Positions 13,246 through 23,596 of a stretch of DNA of 64,000 nt are shown here, in pieces (the stretch's first letter is position 1; each line of letters opens with the position of its first letter). This stretch comes from Theobroma cacao (lineage: Eukaryota; Streptophyta; Magnoliopsida; Malvales; Malvaceae). The translations under genes and the position numbers were made by a program. The stretch spans positions 28,947,056 to 29,011,055 of the forward strand of contig NC_030854.1 in assembly GCF_000208745.1 (NCBI RefSeq), written 5' to 3'. The notes under the pieces are model-generated. The model was not told the DNA's origin and made no database searches. It saw nothing but the letters and a program-made list of their open reading frames with translations.

Positions 13246-14819
13246 TTAAAAATATATGGAAGTGAAGCCATGTTTTTGTGGAAGAATATAGCCTGCCATT
13301 GTACAGGCTTGAAGGTTTTGGATTTGTACGGTGTTTGCAGTGGTTGGTTGAACTAACATGATAATAAGCTTAATTTGCTTGGTCGGCCCTACTCTCTTAT
13401 AAGCTGTCTCCCATTATTAAGATCAGTACATAAGAAGGGCATCCAGCCCATATACGTACATAATTTTTTTTATACATTCATCAGAAATAATCAATAAACA
13501 TATATAAAAAAACGACAATAAAAACAAGAGATTATTGAATGAAAAGTACTATATATATTTTTCATTTAATTGAATATAAAATGCGTACATCAAAATATAA
13601 TTAGGTCAAATTGACATGATGTATTAGATCTAACTTTAAGATAACTTTAGTTATCTTCCTTTCATTTCACATGTTGAGAAGGAAATATGTAAAATCATTA
13701 CATGAAAGTAAAAGCAATAGTGCTCTCAATGACTCAATGCTTTGTATAGCAAAAAGGGGATGTAACTAGGGAGGAAAATGATGATTTAAGGTGTATTGGT
13801 GATGATGGGTTGGGGGGTGGTCCATGCAAAATTAAAACAAGGTCGACCTTGAACATCATGTGACCCCAATGCTGTCTTACATTGATTTAGCTTGGGTTGG
13901 GTGGCTAAGCTTGGCTGAATTTTTGAGTTATGAATAGACAAGAAGTCAACCTCAATGACATTCGACCAAGTAAAGCTTAAATGGCCCACTCATTGGCGTA
14001 GCATACATTTATTAGCAACCTTAGGATTCAATGTTTTTATCATGGAGCATGGTCCATTTTGGTTGTCTTCATACCAAGTTGACTACAAATTTGCAGTGCA
14101 AATAATCACATCTCAACTCCCTTTACCCCCCAATTTTAGCCTCTTCCAAAGTCACTTTAATATCTTTAGATCATGGATTTCTTCTCACAGTGGGGTTTTT
14201 TTTTTTTTTTTTTTTTGAAAGAAACAAAACAGCAGCTGCACTTACATAGGTAACTCAGAGGGGAAATTTGTGATACTTGGATAAGAACCCACGGCAGAAG
14301 GAATCAGGTGGAAGCTTCCCCTGGGCCTGGATGGGTAAAATAAAGAGAGCACTGCAACAAGAACAAAGGGTAAAAAGTTTCTCCTTGAAAAAAGAATACT
14401 TGTGGATAAATCAGCATTTCCATTGCTAATGCTTGGCATCCAAGAAAGCAGAGAAACTGTTGTAAAAGTAGAACGCATGTGATCTCCATTCTAAGGTGAA
14501 GCACTAAATAACAAGTAATGCGAGTCTAGAGGGAAAAGAAGAGAAAAGAAAAGCAATGGCAGGTCATGCACGCTAGTCCATGTGCATGTCTGCATACTTC
14601 TTTTACTTAAAGAGGAAAATCTAGATGATGCACAAATCAATACAAAGCGAAAAAAGGGAATACCATAAAAACGTGTATCAAACAACTGATCATCATTTTC
14701 CAGATCTGTAGAAACTCTAATGTAACTTTCCCTTGAGTGTCGATGTTCTTAAAAAGTCCTAGATACAAAACACTGCTAGTGAGTTTAAGACTTAGAAAAG
14801 CTGGACTTGGAAAAGTAAC
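13246..14819. other. Intergenic region downstream of RMC1
   Basis: No supported gene. Short frames at 13786-13989, 13955-14218, 14242-14504 and 14637-14837 have no known domain and no splice-consistent extension. There is a T run at 14194-14215. Confidence 0.5.
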
Positions 14820-15064
14820 ATGACGATCAACAAACACTTATTCATTAGAAGTGGGAAAAATGGATGCAAACTAAAAAAAGCATGCTACTTCTGCTGCTCC
14901 TCCTCCCTTGATAGGACTCTACTTCAACTGTTCTTTTTGATGTTCTTAGTCTTAGGATTGAGATAGTTGGTGTGCTTTCATTGAGAGGTGATCACAATTA
15001 CATAGCAGATGGCATTGCCATAAATATGACTGGCAACTACACGTTGTCATCTTCTTATTAGATC
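14820..15064 (-). terminator. Probable RMC1 3' UTR and poly(A) region
   Basis: Sequence after the RMC1 stop. On the minus strand TAATGAATAAG near 14836-14847 is a plausible plant near-upstream poly(A) element about 220 bases past the stop. The end is inferred; there is no exact AATAAA. Confidence 0.4.
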
Positions 15065-18000
15065 TCAAGCAGCTACTGAAGAGTTCATCTCATTGAGAAT
15101 GTGGTAGTATGTAAAGAAATCTGTAGTGCTTCGAAAGCCAGGAAGAAAATCTGAAAAGAATCTCAAAACCGCAGCCAGATGTTGCGAGTCACTAGAGGTA
15201 AATGCTGCTTCAAGAAATAATGAGGGCCGAATAGTAGTGACCTGAACAATTTAAAAATTCCTGTTAGAAAGTCTTCAAAATTAATCAAACCAAGCTAACA
15301 GCTGAACACAATCACCCAGCATTTTCGTGAAATGCCATGAAATACCTATTTCTTGCCATCAATTTCAAACAAGTAAAGATTTTGGCAATGGCCTAATGTT
15401 TAGACATGCACAGTTACACATGAAAAATCTGCAAACAAAAACCAACAAACATATAGAGCAAATTTTACCAACATTTTGGTGAAATAAGACAAGGTTGCTT
15501 GTCCATTTCATGAAAGCCTACAGATCTCAGTTAACTTTAATAACGATGTCAGAATGAACAAATATAATGAATCCAGTTCTCGATTCATAAAACTGTCATT
15601 TTACATAAATAAAAAACACTCTAATTTATTTTCCACTGTAGTTACCGAAAAAAGGATTACCTTATGCTTCCGTGCATAACGTAAAGCTTCAAGATAATAT
15701 CCATCTTGCACAAGTAACAACACATAATCATGATGTAAAGAGAGCTGTCTTAGCATATCTGAACCCAGCTTCCTAATTTGAAAATTTTGACGACCCGACT
15801 CTAGCAGCTGTAGAGCAACTTCTTTTGAGGGCTCAATAATCTGCAACAGAAGAATTTTCACCCTTAAACAAAACTAAAAACTCAATCCAGCCAAAAACGT
15901 ATGCATAACTTTTCTTTCTTTTGCAAGGAAAAACACTTATTGTGAAGGTAAAAGAGACTTCAAAACCTTGTTTATGATAAACAAACTCAGTTCTGCATAT
16001 CGCTCGCTACGGGCCAATAGTTGAATAGTTAACACGTATAGATTTGGATGCACTTTGACCTTTTCCAAACTAGCACTGCACATTGGAAACAAATAAGATT
16101 TCATGGAACAACACAATTTCAATAACAGAGTACCATAACCATGCATTCTATCAGTTAGTATTTTCTCTTTCAATTGGTCAATAAAGCATGGTGGTAGAGC
16201 TTGGTTGTTATATTGCTAGATCATGTAGTTAATTTTCTTCCACCTGCTCCTGACACAATTGTGCCTAGGAATTTTTATTTTTCCTTTTCTTTTGCTTCCA
16301 AAACATCATTATAATTGCTGATCTAAATTTGGAATGATAGCTATGTTTTGTTAGAGTTTACTTGATAAATCTATTATTTATGTCTAAAGACTTGGATAAA
16401 GCCACATAAATTTTACTGCTCCTCAGTAGAAGGCCGGGCCAAAAGCTTCTTCAGATAACCAGAAAATGATTTATATGAGTAACTTTTTTTTGCTACAAAG
16501 TTTATATAACTTATGTTTATATTTTCCATATAAATGGCTAAGAAAACATTATTAGAAAATAAGTTTATACACAATAGGGAGCTTTGTGTTTCTATCTAGA
16601 ATATGGTTACAGCGGTTGTTTATAAGATTCAAGCCCATTTTAAGAATCCTTTAAAATAGTTAAACAGCAGTCCTAAACAACTTCCAATAGTCAGCATACC
16701 TTCGACAAAACTCAAGAATGATGGCAACCAGATAAGAAGGCTCTCCAACCATCTCTTCCTCGATAGGAGCAAAGACAAATTTGTACATCTCATCAGGTGA
16801 AATTGCAGGTGAACTGAGCTGAGACTCCTGCTGCTCAGAAACACTAGCATTTAATGGATTACTACTAGGACCTGGAAATTGAGATGAGAAGGATGATGAC
16901 TGAGCTTCAGTGGTACAACTTTCAGCACCCATAACCACTTTGCCAGCAACAAATTTTGTACCATTTGAGCTGGTTTTCAATGGTTCAACGCTGGAACTAT
17001 CCTCAGTCTCTGAAGAAGAATAAGTTGAAGGCCTACCAACACTGTTGACTCTGGAAGCAGATTCATGTTGGATGGATTTTCCAAGGCCATCTGTTCTGTT
17101 GGTGAATACATCAATGCCTTGTCCTGGGCCACTCACATTTGGCACGCTTGAGGGAGCCCTCTCAGTCTTTAATCCCTTTAAATAACTGCCAGTTTTAAGA
17201 GAGTGGGAATATGAGGTGACTAATACATCCATTGCCTTGGCAACCATGGTGACAGGTCTGCGTTCTAGAATCACTGTTTGTGTAATTCCCAAACATAGTT
17301 GTTTAGCCTGAAATAGCAGAAGCAATGCACACTTAATAACAGGTAATGATTATATTGCCATTCATTGTGGAAAGAGAAAGAGAGATAGCTGAGAATTGAC
17401 CTTATTAGCTTCCAGCTTTCGTCTTTGCAAGAATTCCAATACTGATGGAACTTCTGAGCTACTAGCAGAAATTGCCTACAAGGAGAAAAAGGGGAGAGTC
17501 ATTACAAGAATTAACCATTACAAAATAACAAAGAATGACCAACAAGACTTGCCTCCAAGTCTAAGTGGATCTTCCATAAAAGCTTATTGGTAACATCACA
17601 AATAAGGTCAGGAACCAAAAAGGTCCAGTCATCTCCATAAATAATTGCTTCATGATCATTTGTATGAGAGGCCTCTGAGCTTTCACTTTCTTTGCTGCTA
17701 GGTCGAGATGTAGAAATATTGGACCTTGGAAAACCCCTCAACAGTACAGGAAGTGGAGCAGATATGGGAGCTCGAGAATCTGCAAATATGTCATAGAGTA
17801 TAACAACCTTTGCATCTACTTGGTGAACAAGTAGTACATTATCAACCACACTCACAGCAACCTTGCTCGAATAGATTGGTAAAGAACCCTGCAAATGGAA
17901 ATGAATATGGTTGGGATTTCAACTCAAAACCAGTTTGAATGTAGCCTGCACTTGAAATGAGCTTGAGGGAGTTTTGAGCAACACTTACCTGTTGGACAAC

Positions 18001-21000
18001 AGCATCACGGTAAAACCGATACAAGTGCAGTACCATTGCAACTCTATCAACTTGCAAACAGTATATTCTCCCATAGCTGTCAAGTAGAAAAAGAAGATCT
18101 TAATATTTATATATTCTAGCAAACAATTTGGTATATTAGCAGAAAAAGATAAAAGAAACATACACAGTGACAATATAGACATCTTCAGAAGCAAGGACAG
18201 GCTTGCTGTTAGCTTCAGATTTAGCCATTACCATCTCAAACTTTGGTAATCGAATAATCCCAGCAGACGAAAGCTGAACATAAGCAACTTGTCAAATTAA
18301 TGAAATCGAGGACAAAAAGGACCACCACCTATCTGTACTGTCTATTAAAGGCTAAGGAACCACAATAACAGGATCACTTTTCCCAAGGGACCATCACTCT
18401 AACACTACATTTTCATGTCAACTTCAGTAGATGATCAATCTCTATTTTTTCAAGTGTCATAAAGTTAACCAAATGTTGCAACAAGTGCAAGCTTTTAATA
18501 CCATTTTCTTGCATGTAGCCTCCGAAACCAATTTCTAAGTTTATTTTCTTGCATAGAGCAAGCATAGCCCAGCCAAAGTAGAGCCTCGTCTAAATGTCTG
18601 TTTGGCCCAGCTTTTTCTCAATGTAGCTACCTCTTAAAAGAAAAAGTCGAGCCAAACAAGATTTTAAGAAGCTCTTTAAAAAAATAACTTTTTTTAAAGA
18701 ACAAAATCTATAAAAAAAAAAAAAGAGCTTCAGGAAAAGCTTTAGAGAGGAGCTTTCCCTTCTTTTCTTTTAAAAACATGCCAGCTTTTCAGGAAAATTT
18801 TTATTTTTGTTCCAAAAATGTCCTCATTTATTAAAAATAATCCCAATGTTACCCTCTCAATCAATCTCCCTCTCCTCTCCCTCTCTCTGCAAATCACCCC
18901 TCTCCAACGCAAATCATGATCTCTCTCTCCTCTACCTCTCTCTGCAAAGACTATTAAGAAAAAAAAAAAAGCAGAAGGCCCATACTACTAGAAAGGTATT
19001 TATTAAATACCCTTTATGGTAATTTTAACCAAAATTAGAGCTTATAAATGTTGTTTTGCCAAACAGCTTATCAATAAAATAAAGCTTATAAAAGTAACTT
19101 CACCAAACAATTTTAGCTTTTTTAAAAGTTATTATTTTTCATAAAAGCTTCACAATAGCTTTTAAGCTTAAAAAAAAGACCAGGCCAATCAAACTACTAG
19201 AAAGTTATTTATTAAATATGCTTTATGGTAATTTTAACCAAAATTAGAACTTATATAAGTTGCTTTACCAAATTGCTTATCTAAAAAAAAACCTTACAAA
19301 AGTAAATTTACCAGATAGCTTTAAGTTAATTTTAAAAGTTATAATTTTTCATAAGAGCTTCATAATAACTTTTAAGCTACCAAAAAAGCTAAACCAAACA
19401 GGCTCTAAGAGGATTTCTAGAAAATTGAGCAAATATTGAAGCTCTTAGCCATACCTGCAAGCCATTGAATGTCTTGCACTGCATTCCTGAAGCAAGAAGA
19501 ACCAATCTGCTCTCGTGCGTGTAGACATACCAACTCACATTTAATTTCCTTGCCTCCACCAAGGCAAGTGACTTTGAGGCATAATCATAAGCAAACAAGT
19601 CCAACCCACTGTGATTAAATTCCATTTCAGTGAATTGAACACAATAAATCTTTGGTGCCAATAAAAGTAGAAACATGGAGAGGAAAAATAGAAAGAAGTA
19701 TACCCTACATAACTCAAAAAGGTCAAGGATGGATGACTATTACTCAATAACATGGACAATGATGGCAAAACTTGTGAGGTTGACTTGATGATGTTGGATG
19801 TACAATGCATTTAAGTTTCCAAACTAAATTTAACAGTAAAATTGTTGATTCTGGCCTTGGGAACTTCTTATTCCGGATCCATGCTATAGCGGTATCTCCC
19901 CAAGTATAAGTTACATAAATTGTTCTCTTCCCCAGAGGAAACTGATAAAAAATGTGTAATAATGAATAATTTGCCAAAATGATAATGGTTTTCCTCTCTC
20001 TTTTTCATATCATTATATTTGTCTTGGTCATGCAGCAAAGACAGCACAGTTCCGTGCATCAATAACAAAAGAAAGCATACAATGCCAATGGCTGATACAA
20101 AAGTTCTAAATGTTCTTTACCTAGCTGCATGGCCTGAAAGAGTCCATCCATTGCTACAAGAGGATTTCAGGTATGATAAAATGATGTGCATTAGGTGATA
20201 ATAACATCTATTTGATGCATTCTAACTAGTAGGTAACTCCAAAGTTGCTAATTCTGCTTGTTCCAGTGGTAACGGTTGGGTGGGATTTGAATAGAGATCC
20301 TAAGTTTAAGCTGCAGTGCTCCCTCTTGTAAAAAAAAAAAAAAAAGGAAAAAGAAAAAGTAATCTCCAAGTCAGTAGGCTAATTAAATTTCTTGTAAATG
20401 TTACAAACCATGTTTATTTTATATATTAGGCATCCAAGTGAACGTGAAGTAAGCATTCAGAGGCAGCATAACATTGCTATTATATGAAATTGAATTCCTT
20501 GTCAGAAATATCATATCTCAGTTGATGCTGAATTTTTACACACCATATCAAGATTTAAGATGTTCACAAAAACAAAATCATTATCCAATACAATTGTAAA
20601 ATGGACAGGAAGCCTCCCCCTACCTGGTCTTTACAACTACAATATCACATGACGGACAATCTGTCCAGAAAAACCCCAGTATATTCTCCGACTCAGACTT
20701 GCACCTGTGAGTGAAAGTTTCCCCTGTTTCTCTATGCCAAAATTGTATCAATATGTTGGATCGTTGGACTGCTATAAACTTTTCATCTAGAGAAAACCGG
20801 ATGGAGCAGATAGGCCCTTCATCTATTGAATCAGTGGTAGAGGCAGCAAGAGGAGAAAAGGGAGTAGTTTTCCACGAAAAGACCTGTGTAGAAAGGCAAA
20901 TAAGAAAAATAAAATATGGAACTGCCGAGGTCAAACAAAATTCAAGCACACTTATTAACTTCAGAACTACAAAACCTGATCAGATGTAGAAGAGATAAGC

Positions 21001-21143
21001 AACTTATTTCCATCATCATAATAGAAACCTCTTGATCCAGGAATGTTGCAACGTAGAGGGGGATATTGTATGAAAACATGCGACAAAGCTCCAGATCCTA
21101 AACCACCAACACTGGCTTGAGAGCTTGATGCTTTCCCGGCCAT
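15065..21143 (-). CDS. RMC1: Regulator of MON1-CCZ1 complex (RMC1, Mic1 domain), 11 exons, 754 aa
   Basis: Accessory subunit of the MON1-CCZ1 exchange factor that activates RAB7/RABG3 on late endosomes and vacuoles (family knowledge). Coding exons in gene order: 20976-21143, 20624-20883, 19455-19608, 18164-18273, 17989-18076, 17553-17888, 17401-17475, 16700-17307, 15967-16075, 15661-15840, 15065-15241. All phases join and total 2,265 bases. The N-terminal half (1-370) is propeller-like, with FSWKTTPF, HRETGETF and GDDWTFLVPDLICDV. Residues 425-560 are Ser-rich and low complexity. The Mic1 domain fills about 600-754, with LARSERYAELSLFIINK, HHDYVLLLVQDGYYLEALRYARK and a C-terminal LRFFSDFLPGF stretch. 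Start MAGKASSSQ is the first ATG after an upstream small-protein frame, probably on the same mRNA. Intron 6 has a GC donor; intron 3 contains a MITE. Matches At3g12010 from memory. Confidence 0.94.
18596..19403. mobile_element. hAT-like MITE inside RMC1 intron 3, with internal duplication
   Basis: Left end GTCTGTTTGGCCCAGCTTTTT is the inverted match of the right end AAAAGCTAAACCAAACAGGC. TCTAA flanks both sides (18589-18593 and 19404-19408), but a full 8-base target duplication is not convincing. Inside, about 210 bases are tandemly repeated: 18985-19195 and 19193-19405 share ACTAGAAAG(G)TATTTATTAAATA and GGTAATTTTAACCAAAATTAGA. Non-coding. Confidence 0.65.
20258..20345 (+). mobile_element. 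Possible SINE-like fragment in RMC1 intron 2 (antisense to gene)
   Basis: TCCAGTGGTAACGG...GGGATTTGAATAGAGATCCT...TGCAGTGCTCCCTCTTGT is followed directly by an A run (20331-20345). The TGG..GG / GATTTGAATAGAGATCC pattern resembles tRNA-derived B-box text with an A tail. No target duplication was found; it may be only the 3' part. Confidence 0.35.
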
Positions 21144-21204
21144 CTTCCTAAGGTTATGTTGAGTTTTTGAACCTCAAAACCCAAATTGCTGGAGAATAAT
21201 AAAA

Positions 21205-21348
21205 CTACTGAAGCACAAAAGGATAGTATGAGTACAATAGAAAGAATGTACCGAGCTTAAAGACTAGCAATAAAAAAAAAAAGGAAAAGTTCATCGCATT
21301 CACCGTCTTATACAAAGTTTGAACAACTTCCTCCAAGGATCCAAACAT
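21205..21348 (-). other. 47-codon intercistronic frame starting at a TAATG overlap
   Basis: The stop codon of the NDUFAF8-like frame (TAA, 21350-21348) shares one base with an ATG (21348-21346) that opens a 47-residue frame ending 61 bases before the RMC1 ATG. Residues 1-20 are polar (MFGSLEEVVQTLYKTVNAMN); 21-47 are very hydrophobic. It may be chance, but if the leader is one mRNA it would affect translation of RMC1. Confidence 0.3.
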
Positions 21349-21856
21349 TAAACCTTTCCCCGGAGCTATAAACAAAAAAGGAGAAAACATTAATCTTAAG
21401 TGCAGCTTTTTCAAAAGGGATTATGCACTACAAATATATTTCTTTCTTTTAATGCATAAAAGTATATTTCTAAGCAACATGGATACCGTATTCTGCATGC
21501 AAGTCTTTAGGGCAAGAAATTCTTTCAAACACATATCGCGTTCAACCTCCGGAACTTTAGCTGCCACACAGGCCCCATATTCTTTTGCCTGCAAAGACGT
21601 CTCTTCAATTAAAAAATGAAAAAGACTAGTAGCCAAGTGCAAGCAGAACAAACACTCACTAAACAGCAGGTTCAACAAAAGGACTTTCCGCAATCACATT
21701 TTTGTTTATTTTCAACCTCACTTACTAAATATTTAAAATATAATCCTGATGAAACAGGCAGAAGTACAAGGCCAAGGTGAGTACTTATCGACGAACCTGA
21801 GCCGTACAATTCACTAAAATGCGCCTAAGTGGGGAGATTGTGTTCTTTTCTTTCAT
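21348..21856 (-). CDS. NDUFAF8-like twin CX9C protein, 59 aa, upstream cistron of RMC1
   Basis: Small mitochondrial intermembrane-space-type protein; the animal homologue NDUFAF8 helps assemble respiratory complex I. Three coding exons: 21797-21856, 21487-21588 and 21348-21365, total 180 bases with exact phase 0 joins (CAG/GTTCG, ACG/GTATCC donors). Cysteines at 17, 27, 40 and 50 make two perfect CX9C motifs 12 residues apart; EYGACV and CLKEFLALKTC correspond to the YGRCV and CAREFEALRSC text I recall for human NDUFAF8. No N-terminal presequence, as expected for CHCH proteins imported by the MIA pathway. It lies 204 bases upstream of the RMC1 ATG on the same strand with no poly(A) signal between, so it is probably the conserved upstream frame that I recall being annotated for Arabidopsis At3g12010 (At3g12012). 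It could instead be a separate gene. Confidence 0.85.
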
Positions 21857-22147
21857 TTCCACAGCTCTGAAAAGAAAATTAATAAAGAAAGAGGAAATAC
21901 AAAAATGAATAGAAAATGACGATTCTTAAATTTGATAGCAATTCTTAAAGGGAAAAATCTCACAATTCTCAAATTTCAAAGATTAATAGAGTGCGAATTG
22001 AACATGAATTGATTAACTTAGGGTTATCAATTGAATTGATAAAAAAAAAAAACCCAATTAAATCCTAGAGACAGACTCGCTTCAATCCACAAAGTATTAG
22101 CAGAATCGAAGAGATAGAGAAGAGAAAATACCTGGGCAATTCAACAT
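21853..22147 (-). promoter_or_regulatory. Spliced 9-codon uORF overlapping the NDUFAF8-like start (ATGA)
   Basis: An ATG at 22147-22145 begins MLNCPELWK. Its frame crosses an intron (donor CCCAG/GTATTT at 22132/22131, acceptor TTTTCAG/AGCTG at 21866) and ends in TGA whose TG are the TG of the 59-codon frame's ATG (21856-21854), giving an ATGA stop-start overlap. This depends on that leader intron being spliced as inferred. Confidence 0.5.
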
Positions 22148-22340
22148 TTCTTCTGTAGGTTTCCGGGAACAAAATTCTACTGCTCTTGTCCTTGTTTTGG
22201 TTTGCCTTCCGCTATCGAACCTACAGACTTGGCTTTGAATCGTGGAACGAAAAGCTAGTTACCTCTTCCACTACACCTAACGGTCCTAGTCTGAGAAATA
22301 CGACTCCTCTGCCTCGTTAGTTAGTAACTAGTACAGCCAA
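22132..22340 (-). promoter_or_regulatory. First leader exon and promoter of the NDUFAF8-like/RMC1 transcript
   Basis: The first non-coding exon ends at 22132 and probably starts around 22220-22260, in CT/GA-mixed DNA. On the plus strand CCAAT occurs at 22337-22341 (AGCCAATCC). No TATA box was seen. Confidence 0.4.
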
Positions 22341-23596
22341 TCCGAATACCATTTTCTCAATTCTATTTTTGTTTTAGGATGTCCAGTGAATTAAAATTTT
22401 TATATTGATTTCTTAATCCCCATGGTAAAATATTTAATATTTTTAAGCTTACATTGCATGATCAAATGGTCTGACTCTTACAATGAGGAATGATTATAAG
22501 TAGGGCCGGTATCCCCGTATAATATAAATTAATTAAAATTCTATTTGATTAATATTTTTTATTTTTTTATAAAAATAAATTAAAAAAATTATAAAACTCT
22601 TTAACTATTTAAAAATATTCTAATAAATTCTCATTTTTTTATCATATAAATTTTTATTATTAACATTAATTATTGGTCATTAATCTAAACGTTACTTATT
22701 GATTTATATTAACGTAAAATTCAAAAATATTATATAATTATATAATCGTAATTTATCAACATATCACATCATTATTTATTATGACATACATATTAATATA
22801 CATACACATCAATATCACATCGCGTAAAAAAAATAATTGACATTTTATCTAATCACAATTAATTAAAATAAAAATAAAATTTTGACTTACAATAAAAAAT
22901 TAAAAATTTAATAAAAAATAAAAAAATTATTTAAAATTTCTTAAATGACTAAATTTTTTTAAAATACTATACCTAACAAAAAATATATATTAAAAATACA
23001 AATCAAAATAACTTATATGATTAAGTTAGATTACGAGATTCAAGTTTTTATACGAGCACCTCAGATCATCGACATCAATTTTTATATTATTGTCTGCTCC
23101 TTGGTTTTTTTACCTACCTTTCAAGAACAAATATTTGAATTTACTTTCACTTTCTTAAGGAAAAAAAAAAAAAAAGAAGAATCTCCAATTGTAGACAAAG
23201 GTAAAATTTTCCTGAAAAACCCAGCGAATGATATTTGACTATGGGAAATATTAGCATATTTTATCGTGTACAGCATCAAACATATAAAAGTGGACAGCAT
23301 CAAATTCAAACACCATGAGATGTCAACAGATTTTTCCTTCTTTCCGCAAAAAATATAGAAAGGGCCAATATCTCAAACATATTTCATGGTCAAGCAAAAT
23401 CATCCTAACCCTGTTGCTACTGAAGTTGGGAGAACTAGATTACAAGCTACGTTACAATGCAAACCCCGAACCTTATGAATGAAAGAAATTATTGCATCAT
23501 GGCAAAAATAAAATTCCCTTCTCATCAAAAATACAATAAGCCTAAAAAGGTCCCCAAGAAATTACTATCACAGAAAAGCAGGCAAGCAACAGTTGA
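22341..23596. other. AT-rich spacer, then mtRPS9 3' UTR
   Basis: 22380-23000 is extremely AT-rich with no boundary or gene. There is an A run at 23160-23175. The last 150-200 bases before 23597 are probably the 3' UTR of the minus-strand ribosomal protein gene. No clear AATAAA was located. Confidence 0.45.

Noticed and set aside
14242..14837. Three short minus-strand frames downstream of RMC1
   Set aside because: No domain, no splice-linked partner; the RMC1 protein ends properly at 15065.
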